Program-made: the position numbers and the translations under genes | Notes under the pieces: generated by a model | The model's input: the letters and a program-made list of their open reading frames with translations, nothing else | The model's database searches: none | What the model was told of the DNA's origin: nothing | Assembly (NCBI RefSeq): GCF_046630445.1 | Contig: NC_092333.1 | Span: 103,667,501 to 103,731,500 of the forward strand | Length of the DNA: 64,000 nt | Source: Rutidosis leptorrhynchoides | Taxonomy: Eukaryota; Streptophyta; Magnoliopsida; Asterales; Asteraceae | Direction of reading: 5' to 3' | Shown: positions 21,001-36,816 of the stretch, piece after piece | Layout: each line of letters begins with the position of its first letter | How positions within the stretch are numbered: the stretch's first letter is position 1

Positions 21001-24000
21001 ATGGCACCGACTACTCGACACACCGTGAATATGAATGAAGAGGAATTCCGTACTTTTCTAGCTTCAAACATAGCCGCAGTACAGGCTGCGCTACATACCA
21101 ACAATAACCTTGGATCTAGCAGTACAGGAAATCGTGTAGGATGCACCTACAAAGAATTCACTGCCTACAAACCTTTGGAATTTGATGGAACCGAAGGACC
21201 GATCGGATTGAAACGGTGGACCGAGAAGGTCGAATCGGTGTTTGCCATAAGTAAGTGTACTGAAGAGGACAAAGTAAAGTACGCTATGCATACCTTCACA
21301 GGTTCTGCGTTAACATGGTGGAATACCTATCTAGAGCAAGTGGGACAAAACGATGCGTACGCACTACCGTGGTCAGCATTGAAGCACTTGATGAACGAGA
21401 AGTACCGTCCCAGAACCGAGGTCAATAAGCTCAAGACAGAACTTAGAGGGTTACGAACCCAAGGATTTGATATTACCACGTACGAAAGACGATTCACAGA
21501 ATTGTGCCTATTGTGTCCGGGAGCATTCGAAGATGAGGAAGAGAAGATCGACGCGTTTGTGAAAGGATTACCGGAAAGAATCCAAGAAGATGTAAGTTCA
21601 CACGAGCCCGCCTCCATACAACAGGCATGTAGAATGGCTCACAAACTAGTGAACCAGATTGAAGAAAGAATTAAAGAACAGACTGCTGAAGAGGCCAATG
21701 TGAAGCAAGTCAAAAGAAAGTGGGAGGAAAACGGTGATAAGAATCACCAATGCAACAACAACAGCAATTACAACAATAATCGCAACAATTATCCCAACAA
21801 TCGCAACATCAATCGCAACTACAACAAACGGCCCAACAACAACAACAACAACAACAGCAACAGCAACTACAACAATCATCCCAACAACAATAATAACCGC
21901 AACAACAACAACAATCAGAAGCAGCTATGCCAAAGGTGTGAAAAGAATCACTCGGAGTTCTGCACCAAATTTTGCAACAAGTGTAAAAGAAATGGTCATA
22001 GCGCGGCGAAGTGTGAGGTCTACGGACCAGGGGTTAATAGAACGAAAGGAACAAATGGTGTCAGAATGAGTAATGGCGGAGCAAGTAGTGTCGGAGCAAG
22101 TTATGCCAATGTAGTTTGTTATAAATGTGGAAAACCGGGCCACATTATTAGAAATTGCCCGAACCAGGAGAACACGAATGGACAAGGCCGTGGAAGAGCT
22201 TTCAATATTAATGCGGCAGAGGCACAGGAAGACCCGGAGCTTGTTACGGGTACGTTTCTTATTGACAATAAATCTGCTTACGTTTTATTTGATTCGGGTG
22301 CGGATAGAAGCTATATGAGTAGAGATTTTTGTGCTAAATTAAGTTGTCCATTGACGCCTTTGGATAGTAAATTTTTACTCGAATTAGCAAATGGTAAATT
22401 AATTTCAGCAGATAATATATGTCGGAATCGAGAAATTAAACTGGTTAGCGAAACATTTAAGATTGATTTGATACCAGTAGAGTTAGGGAGTTTTGATGTG
22501 ATAATCGGTATGGACTGGTTGAAAGAAGTGAAAGCGGAGATCGTTTGTTACAAAAATGCAATTCGCATTATACGAGAAAAAGGAAAACCCTTAATGGTGT
22601 ACGGAGAAAAGGGCAACACGAAGCTACATCTTATTAGTAATTTGAAGGCACAAAAACTAATAAGAAAAGGTTGCTATGCTGTTCTAGCACACGTCGAGAA
22701 AGTACAAACTGAAGAAAAGAGCATCAATGATGTTCCCATTGCAAAAGAATTTCCCGATGTATTTCCGAAAGAATTACCGGGATTACCCCCACATCGATCC
22801 GTTGAATTTCAAATAGATCTTGTACCAGGAGCTGCACCAATAGCTCGTGCTCCTTACAGACTCGCACCCAGCGAGATGAAAGAACTACAAAGCCAATTAC
22901 AAGAACTTTTAGAGCGTGGTTTCATTCGACCAAGCACATCACCGTGGGGAGCTCCTGTTTTGTTTGTCAAGAAGAAAGATGGTACATTCAGGTTGTGTAT
23001 CGACTACCGAGAGTTGAACAAACTTACCATCAAGAACCGCTACCCACTACCGAGAATCGACGACTTATTTGATCAACTACAAGGCTCGTCTGTTTATTCA
23101 AAGATTGACTTACGTTCCGGGTACCATCAAATGCGGGTGAAAGAAGATGATATTCCAAAGACTGCTTTCAGAACACGTTACGGTCATTACGAGTTTATGG
23201 TCATGCCGTTTGGTTTAACTAATGCACCAGCTGTGTTCATGGACCTTATGAACCGAGTGTGTGGACCATACCTTGACAAGTTTGTCATTGTTTTCATTGA
23301 TGACATACTTATTTACTCAAAGAATGACCAAGAACACGGTGAACATTTGAGAAAGGTGTTAGAAGTATTGAGGAAAGAAGAATTGTACGCTAAGTTTTCA
23401 AAGTGTGCATTTTGGTTGGAAGAAGTTCAATTCCTCGGTCACATAGTGAACAAAGAAGGTATTAAGGTGGATCCGGCAAAGATAGAAACTGTTGAAAAGT
23501 GGAAAACCCCGAAAACTCCGAAACATATACGCCAGTTTTTAGGACTAGCTGGTTACTATAGAAGGTTCATCCAAGACTTTTCCAGAATAGCAAAACCCTT
23601 GACTGCATTAACGCATAAAGGGAAGAAATTTGAATGGAATGATGAACAAGAGAAAGCGTTTCAGTTATTGAAGAAAAAGCTAACTACGGCACCTATATTG
23701 ACATTGCCTGAAGGGAATGATGATTTTGTGATTTATTGTGACGCATCAAAGCAAGGTCTCGGTTGTGTATTAATGCAACGAACGAAGGTGATTGCTTATG
23801 CGTCTAGACAATTGAAGATTCACGAACAAAATTATACGACGCATGATTTGGAATTAGGCGCGGTTGTTTTTGCATTAAAGACTTGGAGGCACTACTTATA
23901 TGGGGTCAAAAGTATTATATATACCGACCACAAAAGTCTTCAACACATATTTAATCAGAAACAACTGAATATGAGGCAGCGTAGGTGGATTGAATTATTG

Positions 24001-24090
24001 AATGATTACGACTTTGAGATTCGTTACCACCCGGGGAAGGCAAATGTGGTAGCCGATGCCTTGAGCAGGAAGGACAGAGAACCCATTTGA
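21001..24090 (+). CDS. gag-pol: Gag-protease-RT-RNase H polyprotein of element C (ends at a premature TGA)
   Basis: A 1029-residue open frame from [10 protein letters not shown]. The frame is open 36 bases further upstream, but element D also has this ATG. In order: a Gag core with [12 protein letters not shown] and TWWNTYL (about 65-115); a long Asn-rich stretch (about 245-310); zinc knuckles [14 protein letters not shown] (about 325) and [14 protein letters not shown] (about 373), with an extra [12 protein letters not shown] just before; protease LFDSGADRS (about 430); reverse transcriptase with [12 protein letters not shown] and the catalytic FIDDIL (about 765); RNase H with [10 protein letters not shown] and [10 protein letters not shown]. 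It copies and packages the element's RNA in cytoplasmic particles. The TGA at 24088-24090 stands where element D has CGA, so it is a nonsense mutation before integrase, not a natural stop. Confidence 0.92.
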   Translation: MAPTTRHTVNMNEEEFRTFLASNIAAVQAALHTNNNLGSSSTGNRVGCTYKEFTAYKPLEFDGTEGPIGLKRWTEKVESVFAISKCTEEDKVKYAMHTFTGSALTWWNTYLEQVGQNDAYALPWSALKHLMNEKYRPRTEVNKLKTELRGLRTQGFDITTYERRFTELCLLCPGAFEDEEEKIDAFVKGLPERIQEDVSSHEPASIQQACRMAHKLVNQIEERIKEQTAEEANVKQVKRKWEENGDKNHQCNNNSNYNNNRNNYPNNRNINRNYNKRPNNNNNNNSNSNYNNHPNNNNNRNNNNNQKQLCQRCEKNHSEFCTKFCNKCKRNGHSAAKCEVYGPGVNRTKGTNGVRMSNGGASSVGASYANVVCYKCGKPGHIIRNCPNQENTNGQGRGRAFNINAAEAQEDPELVTGTFLIDNKSAYVLFDSGADRSYMSRDFCAKLSCPLTPLDSKFLLELANGKLISADNICRNREIKLVSETFKIDLIPVELGSFDVIIGMDWLKEVKAEIVCYKNAIRIIREKGKPLMVYGEKGNTKLHLISNLKAQKLIRKGCYAVLAHVEKVQTEEKSINDVPIAKEFPDVFPKELPGLPPHRSVEFQIDLVPGAAPIARAPYRLAPSEMKELQSQLQELLERGFIRPSTSPWGAPVLFVKKKDGTFRLCIDYRELNKLTIKNRYPLPRIDDLFDQLQGSSVYSKIDLRSGYHQMRVKEDDIPKTAFRTRYGHYEFMVMPFGLTNAPAVFMDLMNRVCGPYLDKFVIVFIDDILIYSKNDQEHGEHLRKVLEVLRKEELYAKFSKCAFWLEEVQFLGHIVNKEGIKVDPAKIETVEKWKTPKTPKHIRQFLGLAGYYRRFIQDFSRIAKPLTALTHKGKKFEWNDEQEKAFQLLKKKLTTAPILTLPEGNDDFVIYCDASKQGLGCVLMQRTKVIAYASRQLKIHEQNYTTHDLELGAVVFALKTWRHYLYGVKSIIYTDHKSLQHIFNQKQLNMRQRRWIELLNDYDFEIRYHPGKANVVADALSRKDREPI

Positions 24091-25577
24091 GTAAAATCTA
24101 TGAATATAATGATTCATAATAACCTTACTACTCAAATAAAGGAGGCGCAACAAGGAGTTTTAAAAGAGGGAAATTTAAAGGATGAAATACCCAAAGGATC
24201 GGAGAAGCATCTTAATATTCGGGAAGACGGAACCCAATATAGGGCTGAAAGGATTTGAGTACCAAAATTTGGAGATATGAGAGAAATGGTACTTAGAGAA
24301 GCTCATAAAACCAGATACTCAATACATCCTGGAACGGGGAAGATGTACAAGGATCTCAAGAAACATTTTTGGTGGCCGGGTATGAAAGCCGATGTTGCTA
24401 AATATGTAGGAGAATGTTTGACGTGTTCTAAGGTCAAAGCTGAGCATCAGAAACCATCAGGTCTACTTCAACAACCCGAAATCCCGGAATGGAAATGGGA
24501 AAACATTACCATGGATTTCATCACTAAATTGCCAAGGACTGCAAGTGGTTTTGATACTATTTGGGTAATAGTTGACCGTCTCACCAAATCAGCACACTTC
24601 TTGCCAATAAGAGAAGATGACAAGATGGAGAAGTTAGCACGACTGTATTTGAAGGAAGTCATCTCCAGACATGGAATACCAATCTCTATTATCTCTGATA
24701 GGGATGGCAGATTTATTTCAAGATTCTGGCAGACATTACAGCAAGCATTAGGAACTCGTCTAGACATGAGTACTGCCTATCATCCACAAACTGATGGGCA
24801 GAGCGAAAGGACGATACAAACGCTTGAAGACATGCTACGAGCATGTGTTATTGATTTCGGAAACAGTTGGGATCGACATCTACCGTTAGCAGAATTTTCC
24901 TACAACAACAGCTACCATTCAAGCATTCAGATGGCGCCGTTTGAAGCACTTTATGGTAGAAAGTGCAGGTCTCCGATTTGTTGGAGTGAAGTGGGGGATA
25001 GACAGATTACGGGTCCGGAGATTATACAAGAAACTACCGAGAAGATCATCCAAATTCAACAACGGTTGAAAACTCCCAAAGTCGACAAAAGAGCTACGCT
25101 GACATTAAAAGAAAAGATATAGAATTTGAAATTGGAGAGATGGTCATGCTTAAAGTTGCACCTTGGAAAGGCGTTGTTCGATTTGGTAAACGAGGGAAAT
25201 TAAATCCAAGGTATATTGGACCATTCAAGATTATTGATCGTGTCGGACCAGTAGCTTACCGACTTGAGTTACCTCAACAACTCGCGGCTGTACATAACAC
25301 TTTCCACGTCTCGAATTTGAAGAAATGTTTTGCTAAAGAAGATCTCACTATTCCGTTAGATGAAATCCAAATCAACGAAAAACTTCAATTCATCGAAGAA
25401 CCCGTCGAAATTATGGATCGTGAGGTTAAAAGACTTAAGCAAAACAAGATACCAATTGTTAAGGTTCGATGGAATGCTCGTAGAGGACCCGAGTTCACCT
25501 GGGAGCGTGAAGATCAGATGAAGAAGAAATACCCGCATCTATTTCCAGAAGATTCGTCAACACCTTCAACAGCTTAA
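24091..25577 (+). pseudogene. Integrase and chromodomain of element C, broken
   Basis: Continues the pol frame. A second nonsense codon, TGA at 24256-24258, stands where D has TGG. Integrase follows: an HHCC zinc-binding region ([10 protein letters not shown]...CLTCSK, about 24300-24435), then the DDE core with [18 protein letters not shown] and [10 protein letters not shown] (about 24560-24830). Near 25074 one base is missing relative to D, shifting the frame; the original frame resumes as 25140-25577. That last part holds [20 protein letters not shown] and, at the C-terminus, [16 protein letters not shown] followed by PHLF, the chromodomain-like end of Tekay-type chromoviruses. In that family integrase inserts the DNA copy and the chromodomain helps choose chromatin. 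As read here no intact integrase can be made. Confidence 0.88.
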
Positions 25578-25612
25578 AATTTCGGGACGAAATTTATTTA
25601 ACGGGTAGGTAC
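25577..25612 (+). promoter_or_regulatory. Pre-LTR stem-loop and polypurine-tract region of element C
   Basis: AAATTTCGGGACGAAATTT begins on the last base of the pol stop codon TAA and folds as a perfect eight-base stem. AACGGGTAGGTAC then abuts the LTR start TGTAGTGACCCG. Same arrangement as in A, B and D. Confidence 0.72.
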
Positions 25613-28600
25613 TGTAGTGACCCGAAATTTTCCATGTTTATATATATTAATTGAGATTGATATTTACATGATTAAATTTTTCCAACATGTTAAGCAATCA
25701 AACTTGTTAAGACTTGATTAATTGAAATATGTTTCATATAGACAATTGACCATCCAAGTTGACCGGTGATTCACGAACGTTAAAACTTGTAAAAACTATA
25801 CGATGACATATATATGGTTATATATATAGTTAACATGTTTGTATTATAAGTATGTATCTCATTAGGTATTTTAACAATGAGTTATATACATAAAAATGAG
25901 ACTATTAATTTAAGAAACTCGAAAACGATATATATAACGATTATCGTTATAACAACGTCTTACTAGGTACATATGAATCATATTAAGATATTAATACACT
26001 TGGTTAATTATGTTAAATGATAAGTAAATATATTATTAAGTGTATTAACAATGAAATACATATGTAAAAATAAGACTACTAACTTAATGATTTCGAAACG
26101 AGACATATATGTAACGATTATCGTTGTAACGACATTTAACTGTATATACATCATATTGAGATATATTATATATCATAATATCATGATAATATAACAATTT
26201 AACATTTCATTTGTTATAATAAACAATGGGTTAACAACATTCAACAAGATCATTAACCTAAAGGTTTCAAAACAACATTTACATGTAACGACTAACGATG
26301 ACTTAACGACTCAGTTAAAATGTATATACATGTAGTGTTTTAATATGTATTCATACACTTTTGAAAGACTTCAAGACACTTATCAAAATACTTCTACTTA
26401 ACAAAAATGCTTACAATTACATCCTCGTTCAGTTTCATCAACAATTCTACTCGTATGCACCCGTATTCGTACTCGTACAATACACAGCTTTTAGATGTAT
26501 GTACTATTGGTATATACACTCCAATGATCAGCTCTTAGCAGCCCATATGAGTCACCTAACACATGTGGGAACCATCATTTGGCAACTAGCATGAAATATC
26601 TCATAAAATTACAAAAATATGAGTAATCATTCATGACTTATTTACATGAAAACAAAATTACATATCCTTTATATCTAATCCATACACCAACGACCAAAAA
26701 CACCTACAAACACTTTCATTCTTCAATTTTCTTCATCTAATTGATCTCTCTCAAGTTCTATCTTCAAGTTCTAAGTGTTCTTCATAAATTCCAAAAGTTC
26801 TAGTTTCATAAAATCAAGAATACTTTCAAGTTTGCTAGCTCACTTCCAATCTTGTAAGGTGATCATCCAACCTCAAGAAATATTTGTTTCTTACTATAGT
26901 TTATCATTCTAATACAAGGTAATAATCATATTCAAACTTTGGTTCAATTTCTATAACTATAACAATCTTATTTCAAGTGATGATCTTACTTGAACTTGTT
27001 TTCGTGTCATGATTCTGCTTCAAGAACTTCGAGCCATCCAAGGATCCGTTGAAGCTAGATCCATTTTTCTCTTTTCTAGTAGGTTTATCCAAGGAACTTA
27101 AGGTAGTAATGATGTTCATAACATCATTCGATTCATACATATAAAGCTATCTTATTCGAAGGTTTAAACTCGTAATCACTAGAACATAGTTTAGTCAATT
27201 CTAAACTTGTTCGCAAACAAAAGTTAATCCTTCTAACTTGACTTTTAAAATTAACTACACACATGTTCTATATCTATATGATATGCTAACTTAATAATTT
27301 AAAACCTGGAAACACGAAAAACACCGTAAAATCGGATTTACGCCGTCGTAGTAACACCGCGGGCTGTTTTGGATTAGTTAATTAAAAACTATGATAAACT
27401 TTGATTTTAAAGTTGTTATTCTGAGAAAATGATTTTTATTATGAACATGAAACTATATCCAAAAATTATGATTAAACTCAAAGTGGAAGTATGTTTTCTA
27501 AAATGGTCATCTAGACGTCGTTCTTTCGACTGAAATGACTACCTTTACAAAAATGACTTGTAACTTATTTTTCCGACTATAAACCTATACTTTTCTATTT
27601 AGATTCATAAAATAGAGTTCAATATGAAACCATAGCAATTTGATTCACTCAAAACGGATTTAAAATGAAGAAGTTATGGGTAAAACAAGATTGGATAATT
27701 TTTCTCATTTTAGCTACGTGAAAATTGGTAACAAATCTATTCCAACCATAACTTAATCAACTTGTATTGTATATTATGTAATCTTGAGATACCATAGACA
27801 CGTATACAATGTTTCGACCTATCATGTCGACACATCTATATATATTTCGGAACAACCATAGACACTCTATATGTGAATGTTGGAGTTAGCTATACAGGGT
27901 TGAGGTTGATTCCAAAATATATATAGTTTGAGTTGTGATCAATACTGAGATACGTATACACTGGGTCGTGGATTGATTCAAGATAATATTTATCGATTTA
28001 TTTCTGTACATCTAACTGTGAACAACTAGTTGTAGGTTACTAACGAGGACAGCTGACTTAATAAACTTAAAACATCAAAATATATTAAAAGTGTTGTAAA
28101 TATATTTTGAACATACTTTGATATATATGTATATATTGTTATAGGTTCGTGAATCAACCAGTGGCCAAGTCTTACTTCCCGACGAAGTAAAAATCTGTGA
28201 AAGTGAGTTATAGTCCCACTTTTAAAATCTAATATTTTTGGGATGAGAATACATGCAGGTTTTATAAATGATTTACAAAATAGACACAAGTACGTGAAAC
28301 TACATTCTATGGTTGAATTATCGAAATCGAATATGCCCCTTTTTATTAAGTCTGGTAATCTAAGAATTAGGGAACAGACACCCTAATTGACGCGAATCCT
28401 AAAGATAGATCTATTGGGCCTAACAAACCCCATCCAAAGTACCGGATGCTTTAGTACTTCGAAATTTATATCATATCCGAAGGGTGTCCCGGAATGATGG
28501 GGATATTCTTATATATGCATCTTGTTAATGTCGGTTACCAGGTGTTCACCATATGAATGATTTTTATCTCTATGTATGGGATGTGTATTGAAATATGAAA

Positions 28601-29035
28601 TCTTGTGGTCTATTGTTACGATTTGATACATATAGGTTAAACCTATAACTCACCAACATTTTTGTTGACGTTTAAAGCATGTTTATTCTCAGGTGAATAC
28701 TAAGAGCTTCCGCTGTCGCATACTTAAATAAGGACGAGATTTGGAGTCCATGCTTGTATGATATTGTGTAAAAACTGCATTCAAGAAACTTATTTTGTTG
28801 TAACATATTTGTATTGTAAACCATTATGTAATGGTCGTGTGTAAACAGGATATTTTAGATTATCATTATTTGATAATCTACGTAAAGCTTTTTAAACCTT
28901 TATTGATGAAATAAAGGTTATGGTTTGTTTTAAAATGAATGCAGTCTTTGAAAAACGTCTCATATAGAGGTCAAAACCTCGCAACGAAATCAATTAATAT
29001 GGAACGTTTTTAATCAATAAGAACGGGACATTTCA
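25613..29035 (+). repeat. 3' LTR of element C
   Basis: 3423 bases, TGTAGTGACC to GACATTTCA, followed by the target duplication TATGA at 29036-29040. Matches the 5' LTR at offset 10,021. Confidence 0.95.
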
Positions 29036-29040
29036 TATGA

Positions 29041-29682
29041 CCCCACTCAAAAGGCCAATTTTACAGTATAGCATTCCATTTAATGTTTTAAGTTTGAAAT
29101 TTATACAAGTGACACACCACTATAATAAACTTAGCAAACGGTGTTCTTTGAAGCCCAAAATTTCTGATCTCACATAAAATCAACAACCCATCAGTCAAAA
29201 TTAGTAATCCATCAACCTAATAATAGTTTGTTTAGTAGCCCTAATTATCCCCGACCAACAACTTCTTTTGAGATTTAGAGGCACCAAATTTTACTAGTTT
29301 AGTATTTTAAACTTTTAGTTGATGTTTGTTCTATTTAATTTAGGTTTCTTTCACCATTTTATCAACAAAACCTCGTACATATTATATTTGTACACTAAAG
29401 AATCATTTAATCTTGTGATTTTTGTATTTTTATTTTAAGTAAAAACTGCATAGATTTTTATTTAGCTAGCAGTTTAGAATCACTAAGGAGGGACAAAATC
29501 ACTTACACGTTAATCTTTCGTAGTTGCATAACCTGCCTCCAAAGAAATATACATAACTGTTAGGAAGTAAATTGATTTTTGTTCTTTTTACCTAGTCATA
29601 TTTTATAAACTAACTTTTTTACTCTATATGTTTCAAAATTATCTGGTGACATCAACCAGCTAAAATTCTCGCTTCACCCCTA
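29041..29682. other. Right-hand part of the hAT element
   Basis: The remainder of the small hAT element after the gypsy insertion, ending GCTTCACCCCTA. Non-coding and AT-rich; no transposase sequence seen. Confidence 0.65.
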
Positions 29683-29859
29683 ATGGTGGTAGCGGTTGAC
29701 AGGTAATACGGGCCAAATATGAGACGGAGATGGGGTGAGATTGGTTTAAGAAGAACAGAAATAATGGTAAATGTGAAATGACATTATTAGACAAATTCCT
29801 ACTCTAAATTCAAACCTAATTGGGTCAATTCGAACCTTCCTTTGGACACCTCTCAATTG

Positions 29860-29990
29860 ATAGATATATAGCACAATTAAATCTGGGCCCAAACAACTAA
29901 ATTAGCCCAACTACTTCCTTATATCAATAGCGCGGATCACATAAAATTACAAGCCGATCGCAGGATTAGAAACCCTAGCCCTGAGTCATT
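29860..29990 (+). promoter_or_regulatory. Promoter region of the host gene
   Basis: TGGGCC at 29884-29889 and AGCCCA near 29904 are site II-type motifs bound by TCP factors. AAACCCTA at 29970-29977 is a telo box. The pair is typical of plant housekeeping promoters expressed in dividing cells. The ATG follows about 110 bases after the telo box. GATATATAGCA near 29865 could be a weak TATA. Confidence 0.5.
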
Positions 29991-30089
29991 CTGTGCACCA
30001 ACGATTCCAGCCACAATCTCACGCTACCATCTTCAACAACCTTATTTCATTCACCAACCTCAAATCGTTCGTTCCAGGGCTCTTTACAG

Positions 30090-34039
<3,950 letters not shown>

Positions 34040-34211
34040 AGCAAGTTGGTTTTGGTTTTTTACTTATCTTCGTGATGATCAAGTGCCATGGATGTTTTTA
34101 CCTTTTTTTTTCTTTTCTTTTCTTTTTCCTTTTGCCTTAAACTGTTGTGGTATTTAATGAATTTAGATTGCTTAAATCAAGATGGTTTGGTTGTATTAGA
34201 TGAATGTTTGA

Positions 34212-34217
34212 AATAAA
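34212..34217 (+). terminator. Candidate polyadenylation signal of the host gene
   Basis: AATAAA lies 173 bases after the stop codon in a T-rich 3' region. Confidence 0.45.
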
Positions 34218-34441
34218 ATGTACACCCCGTGTCTTTCGTATATTTATATATGCTTAACCTTTTCTATCTATTTCTTGTGAACACTTGTCTACATCAAGGT
34301 GAGATGATGATTTAAACTGTTTTGTTTAGGGCAGTTGACAACAAATTAGTTAGATGAATGTTCTGTTTATAGACCAGATTTCAAGTTGAGCTTCCTCTGC
34401 CAATCGGCATTTTAAGAACAAAGTATCTTTGAAAAACTTCA

Positions 34442-36455
34442 TTTTTTTTTTCCGGAAAACATAAATATTATATAACACGAACGGGCCAAACAATGAGCTC
34501 AAATACATAAACCTTATGACATAACTGACACGAGCACAAACACATGAACAATACACAACCACAAATACACGAAAACAAACACGAGCTATATCGAATCATA
34601 GGCACACGAGCAGTAAGTAACTAGAATCATAGTGAGCTTAACGACTTAAACCGTGTAGACGATAGGGTTGGAGAGCCATTGATTCCAATCGGTCTTTAAA
34701 TTCTTCACACGCGTGGATATCCATTCGAACGACTTGAGTTGAATCTACATTAAAGCGGTAGGTCCATTCCAACATGTGTTTGAAAATACTTTAAGATTAC
34801 GGTTCCTCCAAATTAAGTAAACACACACCCATTCCAACGCTTGCCAAATCTTACACCCGATCCAAGACATTGTTCTATTGCTTTTTCCGCGACACGCTTC
34901 ATTAATGCTAAGATTCGATATCGGACCCAATCCCCACCATTTATATACTCTTTCCCAAACTTTAAAGGAATGCGTGCAAAGGAAGAGCGAATGGTCAATT
35001 GTTTCCAATCCATCATCGCACAACGAGCATTTCACGGAGTCAAGGTCAACCCCTCGATTATCAAGTTCCATACGAGTCGCAATTCGCTTTTTAGAGCGCG
35101 CCATATAAAAACTTCAATTTTTATCAGTACTAGATCGTTTTTGAGTGTCTCGTGTTTGAATCTGTTGTCCACGATAGTCTTCTCGTCAATAAGGTTCGAT
35201 AATCTTTTGGTGCTGAAGTTGCCATTTGTTGAGAGTTTCCAATACCAAGCATCTTGGCTCCCATCCCGTCTCACATAAGAATTTAATAAATCGGTTAGAG
35301 ATTGTAACTCATCAAGTGTACGTCCTAGTAACTCCCGTTTTCTTGACCACGAACACTAACACGAGCCTTCTGACCACGACACTCTGTCACGAACCAACAC
35401 ACCTTGATCGACATCTAACTAAAATAGACGCCTGAATCTGCAGCTTAATGGCACATCTGTTAACCACGGGTCAGCCCATAAATGAGTATCCCCGCCATCT
35501 CCAATCTGTCTAACGAACGAATTCCTGAACTGCAATCCGGTCTTTTCAATCGTGTAACCTGCACATATAATATTTAACCATACGCCGCCCTTCCCTTTTG
35601 GCCCGTTAAGGCCCGAAGGTATGAGCAGCCCGTTAGTCAGTTCAGTGAATGCTTTTTAACACGGTAACCCAAAGAGAATTAGCCTCCGTTTCTACCCTCC
35701 AAACCCATTTTCTCAAAAAAGCAAGATTTTTCGCCCCAAGTGAACCAATGTTAAGCCCCCTCCGCTATAAGGCAAGATGGTGTCTTCCCATATGACCCAT
35801 ACATTTTTGATCGCTCACCCGACCCGCCCCCAAAAAAGTTTCTACGAATACTCTCTAGTTTTTTAATAACACACGAGGGAGCACGAAAGAGAGAGAAATA
35901 TACTAAGGACCGATTTAACAAGCGTTAATCTTTCACCAAACGAAATCGTTTTTGCTTTCCAATCCGCAAGTTTCAAGGCAAAAATGTCAAGCACGGGATT
36001 CCAATTATCAACCCTACTCATATTACGACCGATAGGTAACCCCAAATACGTGAATGGGATTTCCCCAACTTTACATCCAACTTGGAGAACCATCCTTTCA
36101 ACCTCTTCTTTTACTACCCCCAATCCAATCCGTACACAAGGCTCTTATGATAATTTATTTTTAAGCCTGAAATCTTCTCGAAGCAAGTAAGCAATTCATG
36201 AGGTTACAAAAGTTTTGTCGACTCCATTCACCTAAAAAAATTGTATCATCCACATATTAAAGGTGTGAGATTAACACCTTATCAGATCCAATTTCCACAC
36301 CCTTGAATAACCCACTCTCGATGGCTTTTTTGGTAAGAACATTCAATCCCTCCGCCTCTATGATGAATAAAAATGGGGATAACGGGTCACCTTGACGTAT
36401 GCCTCTCTAGATTAAATTCATTCGTAGGAGATCCATTAACCAACACAGGCACGAA
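34442..36455 (-). mobile_element. 5'-truncated L1-like LINE, minus strand
   Basis: On the minus strand: reverse-transcriptase palm with RQGDPLSPFLFIIEAEGLNV (about 36396-36330), the catalytic YVDD near 36246-36257, and a thumb-like LGLPIGRN...LADWKAKTISFGERLT (35863-36123). Then comes DAWYWKLSTNGNFSTKRLS (35032-35274) and the zf-RVT domain with CSLCDDGLETIDHSLFLC (34745-35104). Several stops and frame breaks, for example a stop just before YVDD, make it dead. The poly-T at 34442-34451 on the plus strand is the probable poly(A) tail. No endonuclease domain is present, as expected for 5' truncation. It lies just beyond the host gene and converges with it. Confidence 0.85.
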
Positions 36456-36816
36456 AGCCATGACGATGAGACTCTAAATAGGATAGTACGGATCCGATCG
36501 GATGAGCCAATCGTATAGTCCTACCAGTCTTCGAACCCTCGGAGTTCTCTTTGAGTGAAGGCCGGCATGTGCCTAGGGTTGCACTATCGGAATGTGTCTA
36601 AACTTAGGGGGTTATCCTTAGTTAAGCACTAGGTCGTGTCAGAAGTCGAGCTCTAATCTTAACCCTAGTTATCTGTTAGGAAACAGAATAACGACATGCC
36701 GCGTCGAGTGGACACAGTCACAATAGGAGGGGACCTACCGGGCTAAGTTGGCAACAACAATATAAACTAACCTATCATCATTCTACAAAGATCCTACTAC
36801 ACTACTTATTATACAG
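36456..36816. other. Unassigned stretch between LINE and element E
   Basis: Less AT-rich than its surroundings, with phrases such as GCCGCGTCGAGTGGACACAG. No open frame and no family I recognise. It may be the original flank of element E or part of another repeat. Confidence 0.3.

Larger units (their letters stand above)
15592..29035 (+). mobile_element. Element C: complete Ty3/gypsy chromovirus (Tekay-like) with two extra ORFs
   Basis: A 13,444-bp element with two LTRs of 3423 bases at a constant offset of 10,021. It is flanked by the 5-bp duplication TATGA (15587-15591 and 29036-29040). In order it holds the LTR, primer site, acidic ORF, F-box ORF, gag-protease-RT-RNase H, integrase-chromodomain, stem-loop/polypurine region and LTR. 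I noticed about 18 LTR substitutions (roughly 0.5%), so it is young. Pol carries two nonsense codons and one frameshift, so the present copy is not autonomous. Element D is a relative on the other strand. The two ORFs before gag are the unusual part. Confidence 0.92.
15553..29682. mobile_element. Small hAT-type element split by gypsy element C
   Basis: The left end CTGGGGCGGAGCTAC and the reverse complement of the right end, TAGGGGTGAAGCGAG, form an imperfect inverted repeat resembling the GGGGCGGAG ends of Tip100-like hAT elements. It is flanked by the perfect 8-bp direct repeat ATGGTGGT at 15545-15552 and 29683-29690, and 8 bp is the hAT target-site length. Its own sequence is only 15553-15591 plus 29041-29682, about 680 bases, with no transposase, so it is non-autonomous. 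The rest of the interval is element C, which inserted later. Confidence 0.7.

Noticed and set aside
21734..22069. Thr/Ile-rich ORF overlapping gag, and several minus-strand ORFs there
   Set aside because: Out-of-frame shadows of the Asn-rich part of gag.
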